Assembly (NCBI GenBank): GCA_024235835.1
Contig: JACKLQ010000003.1
Location: forward strand, 62,001-126,000
Length of the DNA: 64,000 nucleotides
Reading direction: 5' to 3'
Origin: Thiobacillus sp.
GTDB lineage: Bacteria > Pseudomonadota > Gammaproteobacteria > Burkholderiales > Thiobacillaceae
In this document: positions 25,801 to 33,932 of the stretch, piece after piece
Layout: each line of letters starts with the position of its first letter
Position numbering within the stretch: position 1 is the stretch's first letter
The notes under the pieces: generated by a model
Database searches by the model: none
What the model was told of the DNA's origin: nothing
Seen by the model: only the letters and a program-made list of their open reading frames with translations
Made by a program: the position numbers and the translations under genes

Positions 25801-27297
25801 GACGGCATTGATCACCGTCTTCCTGTGCCTGAGGGGGTACATGACCTCCGGCTCGTAACGGTTCGTGCCGTGGTGGAATTGCTCGCGCAGGTATGCACCC
25901 CGGACCAGGTCGCTGCCGTGCCGGCGGGCATGGTCATGGAGCGTGGCCAAGGCATGGACCGGCAGGGTATCGTCCGGGTCGATATGAAAGACATAGGCGC
26001 CCCTGGCGGCCTTCACGCCGCGATTTCGCGTCGCGCCCAGGCCGATGTTGGCTTCGTTGACGAGGGACACGATTCGCGCATCCCGCTGGCGGTACTCGTC
26101 GACGATAGCCCGGGAACCATCCGGTGACTGGTCGTTGACGCAGATCAGTTCGAAATCGCCCAGGGTCTGGGCGAGGATGCTGTCAATGCAGCGGCGAAGA
26201 GTGTCTTCCGCCTTGTAGACCGCCAGGATGACGCTGATTCGGGGCGATGAGCGGTGCCGATACTCACGCAGGCGTTCCAGCAATCCGGCCCCGCTCTGCC
26301 GCCATTGCTGGCGCCCTCGGCCCAGGGTGCCTGCTGTCGCATTGTCTTCAACATAGGCATGGACCGCCCGCCCCAGCTGGGGAGAATGGTTGTACTTGTC
26401 CGCCAGTTCCAGCAACTGCTCGCCCCGGTGGACGTCGCGGTCGGCCAGGAGCCGACACTCTTCTTCGCTAAGGAACGGAAACTGCCTGCCCAGGAGGCGA
26501 ATGCGCTCTTCGAAAGTGCGCTGGACGGCGGTGTTCGACACTCCGGTGTTCCTGAAATGCAGCAGGGGCCGCTTGATCTCGTAATGCGAGTAGCCGGCCT
26601 CGAACAACCTGATGGTCAGGTCGGCGTCGGCGATGATGCGGTAGCCCTCGTCGTAGGCACCCACTGCTTCATAAATGGCGGTGGACAGCAGCATGGTTTC
26701 GTGGCGCAGGGGCATGCGCAACCGCACGTTGTCGTCGAAATGCATGCTCCGCATCACGACCTGGAACTTGTCATCCTTGTCGACCGCTTGGGCCAGCGCG
26801 GAAACAAAATCCATGCCGCTGTAACGCTTGGCCCTGACCAGGGAATCGACGCAATCCGGGGCATACCAGTCGTCGGCGTTCAGCACCAGGATGTATTCCC
26901 CCGAGGCCAGCGCCAGGCCCTTGTTCATGGCGTGGTAAAGGCCGCGATCCGGCTCGGACAGGTAGTAGTCGATGGCGTCCTCGTGGCGCCGCAGGATTTC
27001 CAGCGTGCCGCCCCCGGAACAGGCGTCGATCACGAGGTATTCGATGTTGGCATAGGTCTGATCCAGCACGGACAGAATGCACTGCTCCAGCGTCCTGGCG
27101 GCGTTGAGGCAGACCGTGATGACGGTGACCAGGGGTTGGTCCCGAGAAGACGTCTTGTACAGTCCACGCAGGCGCAGTCCACCCTCGGCGACCCGCTTGC
27201 CGGTCTCGTCGGGATAGCGCAGAAACCTGCCCACCACGCTGGATGGCACATTGCGATCCGGCTCGTCCCTCGTGGTGTTTCTATGTGTGGAGTACAT
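22852..27297 (-). CDS. Giant four-domain glycosyltransferase (GT2-GT2-GT2-GT4)
   Basis: This protein of about 1481 aa contains four glycosyltransferase units. GT2-A (about 57-290) has VTVITVCLNAARTL and YILVLNADDWY. GT2-B (about 357-650) has ISVILAVYKAEDTL, ELICVNDQSPDGS and FHIDPDDTLP. GT2-C (about 740-1020) has VSVILPFFKAEQTL, ELICVNDTSPDGS and FHLDPDDTIP. A C-terminal GT4 (about 1110-1480) has VATLCSMDHGGAGIGTQRR, LFGAENLGNKRKGG, and the donor site DAFLFPSLEDNAPLTVGESL. GT2-B and GT2-C are close internal copies, each followed by the same MNxFxFRKYMDxLEWRRRA segment. ATG 27297 is used (GTG 27300 is also in frame). One polypeptide could add several sugars of the repeat in sequence. It lies between the epimerase and the sulfotransferases. 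Confidence 0.92.
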   Translation of the reverse strand: MYSTHRNTTRDEPDRNVPSSVVGRFLRYPDETGKRVAEGGLRLRGLYKTSSRDQPLVTVITVCLNAARTLEQCILSVLDQTYANIEYLVIDACSGGGTLEILRRHEDAIDYYLSEPDRGLYHAMNKGLALASGEYILVLNADDWYAPDCVDSLVRAKRYSGMDFVSALAQAVDKDDKFQVVMRSMHFDDNVRLRMPLRHETMLLSTAIYEAVGAYDEGYRIIADADLTIRLFEAGYSHYEIKRPLLHFRNTGVSNTAVQRTFEERIRLLGRQFPFLSEEECRLLADRDVHRGEQLLELADKYNHSPQLGRAVHAYVEDNATAGTLGRGRQQWRQSGAGLLERLREYRHRSSPRISVILAVYKAEDTLRRCIDSILAQTLGDFELICVNDQSPDGSRAIVDEYRQRDARIVSLVNEANIGLGATRNRGVKAARGAYVFHIDPDDTLPVHALATLHDHARRHGSDLVRGAYLREQFHHGTNRYEPEVMYPLRHRKTVINAVAADLPELLKMPEGHWAFLYRAELARRVPYPEDLKMGQDAIFLCMVLPAAASITVIPDVVYHYLVNPVSAMNVFNFRKYMDVLEWRRRAFHVLRDHGLDEFGVRFLRTYAHLPWHDQFFGHFRAAPDTSELVALSAAFRQACREAGLDEVDAKAPAPRRRFLQLMLEGRVEEAEALLREAMGTPDAQAGQDDASMGGLSPAQAPAPSASAADRPKVSVILPFFKAEQTLRQSMESVLTQTLTDFELICVNDTSPDGSQAIVDEYRARDPRVVLLVNETNIGHGASRNRGVAAARGEFIFHLDPDDTIPPRALESIYRQAVKFGSDMTKGAYLHEQVVFGQSAKKPERKGLKEGSEPIVNTSLAAMPDLLKTTEGHWSYLYRSDFAKRVFYPTDLKMGQDSIFIVGALVQARTVSLTSDIVYHYRANPDSAMNTFSFRKYMDALEWRRRAWHVLRDANLGQIGDRLLQVYWGDAFFRNLAAGTSRGQQQEFLDKFRQAFAEAGTTRLQLKASPFLGRLFPLILARKDEEALALMAEKTKAGADTRGVSQSVGPVAAGGKPITDNSLKVATLCSMDHGGAGIGTQRRVAALRRRGVDARIFSLVVKTRHPYVERVIPDLPGVDTSQQDLVWKTVRERAIFPATRHPGFRAAELISLPESVVDFSQLAPRLEKFDVIHLHWVVGMFDYTRTELLADKPLVWTLADMNAFTGVCHYSEGCEEYKRECKGCPLLVGSDLAHEAWKTKKAAYQRLKRLHIVCPSKWMAERVAQSSLLGDRPVHYIPNAFPTDQLRPTNKLVARLRLGLPVNKKLVLFGAENLGNKRKGGSLLKSAFERLRQQNRLADLEVVVFGSNSVGLPVRAHRLGNIEDAQHIARVYSAVDAFLFPSLEDNAPLTVGESLLCGTPVVGFPVGNVPELLQHKVNGYIASYLDFADFAEGIEWALDADAEQMIVRSMRCRSRGAEFHDPRVAAERHQDVYASVMREAP

Positions 27298-27401
27298 CAC
27301 ACGCCCATCGGTTCGTGATTACCGCACCCACCCGTGCCCGGACCGGGACGACGGACTAGCGGGTGCGTCCTTCATGCCTGCTCGAATGAGCCTTCCCGGT
27401 G

Positions 27402-28346
27402 TCAGGCACCGACCGTCTTCCGTTGGCAGTCCTGGAACCAGACCCAGGTGCGCGCCATCGCTTCCTCGATGCTCACCGTGGGACGGAAACCCAGTTCCTT
27501 CTCTGCCAGGTCAAAGGTCGCGAAGTTGCGTTCCACCTCGCCCTTGCGCTTGGGGTCGAAGTGGATGGGGTGGCCAGGGGCACCGGCGGCTTTGCAGGCG
27601 ATCTCGGCCAGTTCCTTGACGGACACTTCACGCCCGCTGGCCAGATGGTAGGCATTGAAGCCCGGCTTGCGGGCATCCAGGGCGGCTATGATGCCGCGGC
27701 ACAGATCTTCCACGTAAAGGAAGTCCCGGGTGGCGGAGCCATCGCCGAAGATGCGGATGGGCATGCCGTCCATGATGGCCTTGTAGAAGGCGGTGACGGC
27801 CCCCTTCTTGTGCCAGCTTATGGGCCCCACCACGTTGGCGAAGCGCAGGGCGGTCACGGACATGTCGTAGGCGTTGGCGAAGGCGCAGCAATACCCCTCA
27901 CCTGCCAGCTTGCTGGCGCCATAGGGCGAGATGGGCCGCGGCACCGAACGCTCGTCCACGGGCGGCGTGGCGTTGCCGATGAGCGCACCGCCGGTGGAGG
28001 AGAAGACCACCTGGCCCACCCCTGCGCGGCGCGCCGCGTTCAACACCCGGAAGGTACCCTCCGCGTTCACCGAGAAATTCTCCTCGGGGGCCGCCACGGA
28101 CTCCACCACGGAACCGAAGGCCGCCAGGTGGATGATGGCGTCCTTGCCCAGGGCGGCGGCGTGGACCGCATCCTCGTCGCGGATGTCCGCCTGGATGACC
28201 TCGTAGGCGCGGGCATCATCCAGATAACGGACATCCCCCTTGGACAGGTTGTCCAGGATGCTGACACGGTGACCCCGGCTCCGCAGCATGGGCATCAGGT
28301 TGGCGCCGATGAAGCCGCAGCCCCCCGTAACAAGCAGGTTTGCCAT
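27402..28346 (-). CDS. NAD-dependent nucleotide-sugar epimerase/dehydratase (extended SDR)
   Basis: This 314-aa extended SDR has NAD motif TGGCGFIG (residues 7-14), IIHLAAFGSV, catalytic Ser/Thr near 117-118, and Tyr142 with Lys146 in PYGASK. DGSATRDFLYVEDL follows, a hallmark of UDP-hexose 4-epimerases and related enzymes. It would act in the cytoplasm on a UDP- or dTDP-sugar, probably converting a gluco- to a galacto-form for the repeat unit. A GGAAGGA ribosome-binding site lies before ATG 28346, three bases after the sqdB stop, so the two are co-translated. Exact specificity cannot be set from sequence; 4-epimerase is the default guess. Confidence 0.87.
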   Translation of the reverse strand: MANLLVTGGCGFIGANLMPMLRSRGHRVSILDNLSKGDVRYLDDARAYEVIQADIRDEDAVHAAALGKDAIIHLAAFGSVVESVAAPEENFSVNAEGTFRVLNAARRAGVGQVVFSSTGGALIGNATPPVDERSVPRPISPYGASKLAGEGYCCAFANAYDMSVTALRFANVVGPISWHKKGAVTAFYKAIMDGMPIRIFGDGSATRDFLYVEDLCRGIIAALDARKPGFNAYHLASGREVSVKELAEIACKAAGAPGHPIHFDPKRKGEVERNFATFDLAEKELGFRPTVSIEEAMARTWVWFQDCQRKTVGA

Positions 28347-28349
28347 GGC

Positions 28350-29552
28350 TCAGTCCTTCCCCTGGGTCGCCTGATAACGACCTTCCTCGGCGCTGGTCCA
28401 GAAGGACTTGCAGATGATCTTGGAGCGGTCGCAACGGTGGGCGTACTTCTTGGCAATCTGGGCCACTTCCAGCAGCAGGCCGTTTTCAAGCGTGGTGGGC
28501 TTCAGGCCCAGGTCCAGGAAGCACTTGTTCTCCACGTGCAACTCGTTTTCGTCGTCCTCCTTGCGTGGATTCGGCAGGTAGGCGATCTCCGCGCCAGTCA
28601 GGCGGGATACGAGTTCGGCGAGTTCCCGTACCCGGTGGGTCTCGGTCATCTGATTGAAGATCTTGACCTTTTCCCCATGCCTGGGCGGGTTGCTCAGGGC
28701 GATCTCGATGCACTTCACGGTGTCACGGATGTGGATGAAGGCGCGGGTCTGGCCGCCGGTACCGTGCACGGTCAGCGGATGTCCGATGGCGGACTGCATG
28801 AGGAAGCGGTTGAGCACCGTGCCGTAGTCGCCGTCGTAGTCGAAGCGGTTGACCAGGCGCTCGTCCATCTCCGTTTCCGCGGTATTGGTGCCCCAGACGA
28901 TGCCCTGGTGCAGGTCCGTGATACGCAGGCCGTCGTTCTGGTTGTAGAAGGCAAAGCACAGGGCATCCTGGGTCTTGGTCATGTGGTAAATGCTGCCCGG
29001 CTTGGCGGGATACAAAATCTCCTGCTCGACGATCTCGCCGGTGTCGGTGACCACCTGCACGTTCAGATAGCCTTCCGGAATCTTCATGCCCACCGTGCCA
29101 TATCCGTAGACCCCCATGGTACCCAGGTGCACAAGATGGATGTCCCGCTCCGACTCGACGATGGCGCTCAGCACGTTGTTGGTGGCGTTGAGGTTGTTGT
29201 CCACCGTGTAGCGCTTGCCCCAGGAACCCTTCATGGAATAGGGAGCCGCCCGCTGCTCGGCGAAATGGATGATGGCATCCACCTTCTCGTTCACGATCAG
29301 GTCCAGCAGCGCCCGGTATTGATGGGCCACGTTGAGGTTGGAAAATCCGATCTGCTTGCCAGAGATTTCCTTCCAGGCCCCGATGCGTGCTGAAACCGGC
29401 GCGATGGGCGTCAGCGACTCCACTTCCAGTTCGATATCGATCTTCCTGCGGGACAAATTGTCGACGATGATCACGTCATGGCCGATGTTGGACAAATGCA
29501 ACGCCGTCGGCCACCCGCAGAAGCCATCACCGCCAAGAACCAGGACTTTCAT
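28350..29552 (-). CDS. sqdB: UDP-sulfoquinovose synthase
   Basis: This 400-aa SDR matches SQD1/SqdB, which makes UDP-sulfoquinovose from UDP-glucose and sulfite using tightly bound NAD+. The signatures are specific: GGDGFCGWPTALHLS at 7-21, RIGAWKEISGK at 56-66, HFAEQRAAPYSM at 96-107, HLGTMGVYGYG at 142-152 and SIYHMTKTQD at 187-196. The catalytic residues would be Thr145, Tyr189 and Lys193. Length agrees with SQD1 without a transit peptide. It overlaps the TPR-sulfotransferase-like gene by 4 bases (ATGA), with GGAGG before ATG, and is followed by the epimerase. No sqdD/sqdX glycosyltransferase for the plant-type sulfolipid is next to it, and it lies inside the capsule locus, so UDP-sulfoquinovose is probably used for the surface glycan. 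Confidence 0.92.
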   Translation of the reverse strand: MKVLVLGGDGFCGWPTALHLSNIGHDVIIVDNLSRRKIDIELEVESLTPIAPVSARIGAWKEISGKQIGFSNLNVAHQYRALLDLIVNEKVDAIIHFAEQRAAPYSMKGSWGKRYTVDNNLNATNNVLSAIVESERDIHLVHLGTMGVYGYGTVGMKIPEGYLNVQVVTDTGEIVEQEILYPAKPGSIYHMTKTQDALCFAFYNQNDGLRITDLHQGIVWGTNTAETEMDERLVNRFDYDGDYGTVLNRFLMQSAIGHPLTVHGTGGQTRAFIHIRDTVKCIEIALSNPPRHGEKVKIFNQMTETHRVRELAELVSRLTGAEIAYLPNPRKEDDENELHVENKCFLDLGLKPTTLENGLLLEVAQIAKKYAHRCDRSKIICKSFWTSAEEGRYQATQGKD

Positions 29553-30943
29553 TTACTACCTCCACAAACAGAATACACATCAGGGTAAGAAGACTTGATT
29601 GCCTCGTCAGCCATTCTGAACAGCGCGGCGTGTTCGGTGATGAACTGCGTCAACTTCACGGAAGCCACCTTGTACGGGTCCGCCTTGGCATGAAAATCCG
29701 CGAGCACGTTTTGAGTATAAGCATCGGCACGGGCCTTGGTTTCATCCGGCAAACGTCCGTGCATCTCAGCCAGCAAGCCGGCGATATAGCTGTTGACCTG
29801 CCCGTAATCCACCACAGTCGTAAAGGGCTGGGGGTCGGCCAGGGCCGGACGCACCCATTTCTCCAGGAACCCCTCAACGTAGCGGGTTTTCTCCTCAAGC
29901 CAGGCAGCCAAGGCCCCGGGCTCAGGATCCACATAGGACGCGTCCATGGTCCTGTAAGCCGAGTCCAGCACGATCGGCTCGTGGGACATCCATACTTTCT
30001 CCATTCGGATGCCGGCCTTGAGCAGTGCCGGCTTGTAATGCGACAACTGGTCCAGGGCAAACCATGATGTAAGCAGGAACAAGGGCTCCCGCACCAGCAC
30101 AACGCGCCTCAGGCTGTATAGCGACTCATAGACGGGGTCATCCAGCTGGAGGTCGTGGGACTTCACCAGGCGCACCATGGCCGCGTCCCGTTTGCGGCCA
30201 GCCGATGCATAGGCCGTCAGAGTGCAAGGCATTTTCTTGCAGCAACCGGGCTCCTGGTACCACTCACAAAAGGAGAAGCCTGCTCCCAGGATCTTCGCCA
30301 GCGTATTCTTCAGGTAATGCAGGCCAGATCTGGGAAGGGATTTACTGTCCAGCAGGATGAATGGGGGGCGGTTCTTTTCTTGGCAAGCCTTGGAAACGCG
30401 CAGATAGAACTCGTAACCGCTTGGGCTAAACCTGGACTTAGTTTGTGCAATGTCCGTGCCCGGACTGTCGTTGGCCTTGAGCCTTTCTATGACTTGCCGG
30501 CGCAATTTCCAGGCATCCGGCCCGTCCCGCACGAGACCGATCCTGTCCAACTGGGCAGCCATTCGGGCCTGACCTGCAGCAAGAACATCTCCCCCCATGT
30601 CGATAAAGGCGGTGGCCTTCAGGAAATGCGCCAAGGCCTGGTCATTGGTTCCATCCATGGCAAAGGCCCGTCCCAGCGAGTCATGCAGCCCGGCCAAGGT
30701 CAGGCGATGCATCAGGCTCCGGTCACACCCCCAATCCATGGCCCGTCGCAACAGAGCTTCGGCATTGGACCAGTCACCCTGCTGAAGGCATCCCGTCGCG
30801 GCCAGCAGCGCCAACCTCTCCCGTTCGGGCCATGCAGACAGATCCATCCTGGCCAAGCCGGCCAGCGCTTTCCAGTCTGCGGCGCGCCATCGGACTCGCG
30901 CTTCGTCCAGCGTCATGACCGTCATGCCTTCAGTTGCCGGCAT
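29549..30943 (-). CDS. Protein with helical-repeat N-terminus and sulfotransferase-like C-terminus
   Basis: This 464-aa protein has an N-terminal 165 residues of alpha-helical, TPR-like repeats (DWKALAGLARMDL, GDWSNAEALLRRAMDWG, NDQALAHFLKATAF). From about residue 195 it reads like a divergent sulfotransferase: 5'-loop-like LLDSKSLPRSGLHYLKNTL (PRSG at 204-207), KSHD at 261-264, and a 3'-site-like RRVVLVREPLFLLTSWF (about 279-295). ATG 30943 is chosen because GGAGGGAG lies just upstream; the frame reaches 30970. It overlaps sqdB by 4 bases. A cysteine cluster (CEWYQEPGCCKKMPC) after the first motif is unusual. PAPS dependence is inferred from weak motifs. Confidence 0.7.
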   Translation of the reverse strand: MPATEGMTVMTLDEARVRWRAADWKALAGLARMDLSAWPERERLALLAATGCLQQGDWSNAEALLRRAMDWGCDRSLMHRLTLAGLHDSLGRAFAMDGTNDQALAHFLKATAFIDMGGDVLAAGQARMAAQLDRIGLVRDGPDAWKLRRQVIERLKANDSPGTDIAQTKSRFSPSGYEFYLRVSKACQEKNRPPFILLDSKSLPRSGLHYLKNTLAKILGAGFSFCEWYQEPGCCKKMPCTLTAYASAGRKRDAAMVRLVKSHDLQLDDPVYESLYSLRRVVLVREPLFLLTSWFALDQLSHYKPALLKAGIRMEKVWMSHEPIVLDSAYRTMDASYVDPEPGALAAWLEEKTRYVEGFLEKWVRPALADPQPFTTVVDYGQVNSYIAGLLAEMHGRLPDETKARADAYTQNVLADFHAKADPYKVASVKLTQFITEHAALFRMADEAIKSSYPDVYSVCGGSK

Positions 30944-31063
30944 GTACTCCCTCCAGTACAGCCAGGCCAACAGCGAATGTCTTGCCCATCGTCGGTATTG
31001 ACGGCATGACTCTCAAGGGTCGCGTGGGGTGTTCCGATTCACGGGTGCGTCGCGCCATGACGG

Positions 31064-31975
31064 TCACAGCCCAGACTCGGGCAGGAGCAGCCTTCTGATA
31101 AGGTCCACCTGCCCTTCAGTCTTCAACAATTCCTGTTTCACAAGTGCCTGGCGTGCCGACTGCTCCTCCTGGGACGCCTGCAATTTCTCGACACGGGCAC
31201 GCAACTCGTCAATGGCGGACTGCCTTTCAATCGCCAGCGATTCAGCTGCCTCCTTGTCCCTTGTCAACACTTCCATTCGAGCAAGCAGCCCTGAGTTCTC
31301 CTTCGCCTTCTCTTCCAAGCTAAGTGTGAGTTGCTCAACCTGGCCCAGGCGCACGGCAGCGAGCCGGGATTGCTCTTCCAACTGCTGGGTCACACTCGAA
31401 CCGGCCGCTGGTGGAGACGGTGGCACTGGACGGGGCCGCCTGCCTTCATGTCGCCCGTGGCGAATATAGTGAACGAGAGGGTTGATCCCTGCCTTTGCCA
31501 CATCGGGGTAGGTCTTGAGGTACCAGCGGGTATCGAATCCCGGCCCGGGATTCCGGCCTTCCTTTGCGCCGTTTAGGTAATAGTGCTTCGCGGGATCAAC
31601 CCCCGTCTTGGCCACGTCGGGGTACCTTCGCGAGTACCAAGCCGCATCAAAGAATCCGGACTTGCGGATGGCACTCAGATCCAGACGTCTTGCAAGCCCC
31701 CGGAAAAGCCCCAACTTGAACAAAGGGTGCAATCGGCTTGCGAGCAGGCCAGCCCAGCCTTCGCTGGCAGAGGTGTCGGCGTAATCAGGCCGATCAGGCT
31801 CGGCCCGTGCGCCCCCCCCAGCCTCCAGTTCCTTGTAAAGCTTGAAATAGCGCCCAAGTTCTTCCTGGACTTGGAGGAGTTGGCTGATCAGCAGCTTGTT
31901 CTCTTCTTCGAGCTTTCTGGCCTTCTCACCAGGGTCCGAGGGTACAAAGGCTTGTGCCAACTTTGCTTGTGTCAT
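31064..31975 (-). CDS. Coiled-coil protein with two YPDVA-type repeats
   Basis: This 303-aa protein has a short N-terminal coiled coil, LEEENKLLISQLLQVQEEL, a segment I recall from many proteobacterial glycosyltransferase-associated proteins. In the middle are two copies of a repeat of about 35 residues: FFDAAWYSRRYPDVAKTGVD, then HYYLNGAKEGRNP, and FDTRWYLKTYPDVAKAGIN, then HYIRHGRHEGRRP. The C-terminal 100 residues are a long coiled coil. No catalytic motif is seen. ATG 31975 with a GGGGGAG ribosome-binding site is preferred over TTG 31978. It lies between kpsD and the TPR-sulfotransferase-like gene. It may scaffold the biosynthetic enzymes; function unknown. Confidence 0.8.
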   Translation of the reverse strand: MTQAKLAQAFVPSDPGEKARKLEEENKLLISQLLQVQEELGRYFKLYKELEAGGGARAEPDRPDYADTSASEGWAGLLASRLHPLFKLGLFRGLARRLDLSAIRKSGFFDAAWYSRRYPDVAKTGVDPAKHYYLNGAKEGRNPGPGFDTRWYLKTYPDVAKAGINPLVHYIRHGRHEGRRPRPVPPSPPAAGSSVTQQLEEQSRLAAVRLGQVEQLTLSLEEKAKENSGLLARMEVLTRDKEAAESLAIERQSAIDELRARVEKLQASQEEQSARQALVKQELLKTEGQVDLIRRLLLPESGL

Positions 31976-32106
31976 CAATTGCTCCCCCGCTCAGAGAGGA
32001 CATGTGCCAGGTACTGCATCAGGCTTCTGATGATGGCCTGCAAGCATGCCAAAGAAGTCCTGCTGAATAAGCAGTGCGTGCGCGGGACACATGCAGCAAA
32101 GCGCTG

Positions 32107-33816
32107 TCATAAGCCGAATACCACCTTTGCCGCCACGGCGATCTGGTAAATGATCTGGCTGATGCCCCGTGCGACCTCCACGTTCTTCGCATCCACCTTG
32201 GGCAGCACCATGATCTCGTCACCCGGGCCGATCTTCTCGCCGTCGCTGCCGAAACTGCCGTCCTGATGCAGGACCACCAGGCGGGAGTTGTCGGCGTTCT
32301 GCGTATATCCGCCCGCCTGCTTGATGTAATCCTCCACGTCGGAACGGGTGTCATAAACGATGGCGTTGGGGAACAGCACCTCTCCGTGCACCATGACCAG
32401 AGAGCTTTTCTCCGGGATGTAGAGGGTGTCGCCATCCTCAAGCAGGGTTTCCTGGGCGCCCTGCTTGCCGGCCAGCAGGATCTGGCCCTTGGGCTCGATG
32501 CTGCGTGCGCGCTCCACGAACTGGAGCACCAGTTCCGCTTCCTTGGTGCGCAGGACAGCTTCCTCTGCGGTGGCGGACCGGGCAGTCAGGACATAGGCCT
32601 CAAGACCCTTCAACGAGGTTTCCAGCATTTCCTTCTGTCGCGTGGCCACGGACTTCCTGAACAGCTGCAGGGACCGAAGATTGGCCTGGGGTGCAGGCTT
32701 CAGAAGCGCGAGGGCATTCGCCAGCTTGGCGCCATAGGGCAACACGAGGGAACGGTCCCCGAGATGGGCTCCGCTGACGCGGACAAGGATGGTGCCCGGA
32801 TACTTGTCGGAGGTGATGTTGATCTCGTCCCCATCCTCCACCATGATGGGCCCAGCCTCCTTGAGCGGGTAATACTCGCTACGACTGGAAGCGCCCTGCC
32901 TGCGGACGATGCTCAGGTGGGTGGCGTTGGCCTTGGGCTTGGCCAGATCAATGATCCTTGCGGCGCTCACCCGTGGTTCGGCGAACTCGAACTGATAGGC
33001 GTTGGTGGCCTCTCCGGTCACCAGCACCGTATGCTTGCGCGGACCTACCACGATGGTATCGCCGTCATTGAGCTGGAGTGTTTCGATGCGCCCCGCCAGC
33101 AGGAACTGGTAGAGGTTGAAACGCCCCCTAACCTTCCCGTTCCGCAAGACGGACACGTCCAGGAAGCTGCCCCGGTCCAGGTCGATGCCGCCTGCCTTGT
33201 CCATGTAATACAACACGGAATCCGAGGACAGGCCGCCATACAGGCCCGGTTGCCTGACGTAGCCGGTGACATACACCTTCACGGGCTGGGCTGCCTCCAG
33301 GGTGGCATACACCCCCACGTTGGCGCGATAGACCTGCTTGACCCGGGCTTCAACCTGGACGTTGAGGTCACCATTGCGCACGCCCAGTACGTTTACCGGC
33401 CCCACGTTGGGAATGAAGATGTTGCCCTGGGCGTCCACGGTGTGCACGAATTCGTGGTTGAAGGCGCCCCACATGCGCAGGGTGATCCGGTCGCCGATGG
33501 CGATCTGATAGTCGGGGTTGAAGCCGCTGAATTGCTGCTGGCTGAATGCCCCCGTGAAGATATTGGCGCCGAACACATTGGAGGCGAGAGGCAGACCGGC
33601 CTGGGGTGCCGTCGCGGAGGGCTGGGACGCAGGGGGCGTACCGGCCACGGGCTGGGGAGCCGCAGCGGGCGCAGCAAGGCTCGTGGCGGGGCTGAGCTGG
33701 AGGATCTGCGCTTCCTGGGTAAGCGTGGATTGTGCGTGACACATGCCACCCTGCAGGGCCAGCAAGGCCAACCCCCACGTGGCGACTTGAGGGGAAAGTA
33801 GTCTAAGTAATTTCAT
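32107..33816 (-). CDS. kpsD: Capsule polysaccharide outer-membrane export protein (KpsD/CtrA/Wza-type OPX)
   Basis: This 569-aa protein has a Sec signal peptide (residues 1-28, GGMCHA-QS) and a Pro/Ala-rich linker. The polysaccharide-export domain begins DYQIAIGDRITLRMWG and includes DAQGNIFIPNVGPVNVLG. SLBB-type repeats follow, with VYVTGYVRQPGLYGG, VLVTGEATNAY and VHGEVLFPNAIVYD. It would form the envelope-spanning channel that receives polysaccharide from KpsMT/KpsE. No lipobox is seen, as in KpsD and unlike Wza. It follows kpsE after 115 bp and precedes the coiled-coil gene. Confidence 0.92.
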   Translation of the reverse strand: MKLLRLLSPQVATWGLALLALQGGMCHAQSTLTQEAQILQLSPATSLAAPAAAPQPVAGTPPASQPSATAPQAGLPLASNVFGANIFTGAFSQQQFSGFNPDYQIAIGDRITLRMWGAFNHEFVHTVDAQGNIFIPNVGPVNVLGVRNGDLNVQVEARVKQVYRANVGVYATLEAAQPVKVYVTGYVRQPGLYGGLSSDSVLYYMDKAGGIDLDRGSFLDVSVLRNGKVRGRFNLYQFLLAGRIETLQLNDGDTIVVGPRKHTVLVTGEATNAYQFEFAEPRVSAARIIDLAKPKANATHLSIVRRQGASSRSEYYPLKEAGPIMVEDGDEINITSDKYPGTILVRVSGAHLGDRSLVLPYGAKLANALALLKPAPQANLRSLQLFRKSVATRQKEMLETSLKGLEAYVLTARSATAEEAVLRTKEAELVLQFVERARSIEPKGQILLAGKQGAQETLLEDGDTLYIPEKSSLVMVHGEVLFPNAIVYDTRSDVEDYIKQAGGYTQNADNSRLVVLHQDGSFGSDGEKIGPGDEIMVLPKVDAKNVEVARGISQIIYQIAVAAKVVFGL

Positions 33817-33932
33817 ATATGCGGATTCCGGCGTGACGTAACGGCACGATCAACTGATAGGTTCTGCATCCCGGGGATCCAGAGTTTGAATTCGTTCATT
33901 CCTGGTCCAGGCAATTTCGTAAATCATGTGGC

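Noticed and set aside
24055..26127. 690-aa plus-strand open frame inside the giant glycosyltransferase gene
   Set aside because: It is antisense to a gene with four clear GT domains; its composition (Gly/His/Gln/Val rich) is that of a shadow frame in GC-rich DNA and it has no recognisable motif.
27301..27401. Possible small gene or promoter in the spacer between the epimerase and the giant glycosyltransferase
   Set aside because: No start codon with ribosome-binding site and no convincing promoter pair could be found in the 100 bases.
27399..29393. 664-aa plus-strand open frame over the epimerase and sqdB
   Set aside because: It is antisense to two genes with specific catalytic motifs; no domain signature and biased shadow composition.
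28350..29552. SqdB as part of a plant-type sulfolipid (SQDG) operon
   Set aside because: No adjacent sqdD- or sqdX-like diacylglycerol sulfoquinovosyltransferase was recognised, and the surrounding genes are for capsule; SQDG synthesis elsewhere in the genome cannot be excluded.
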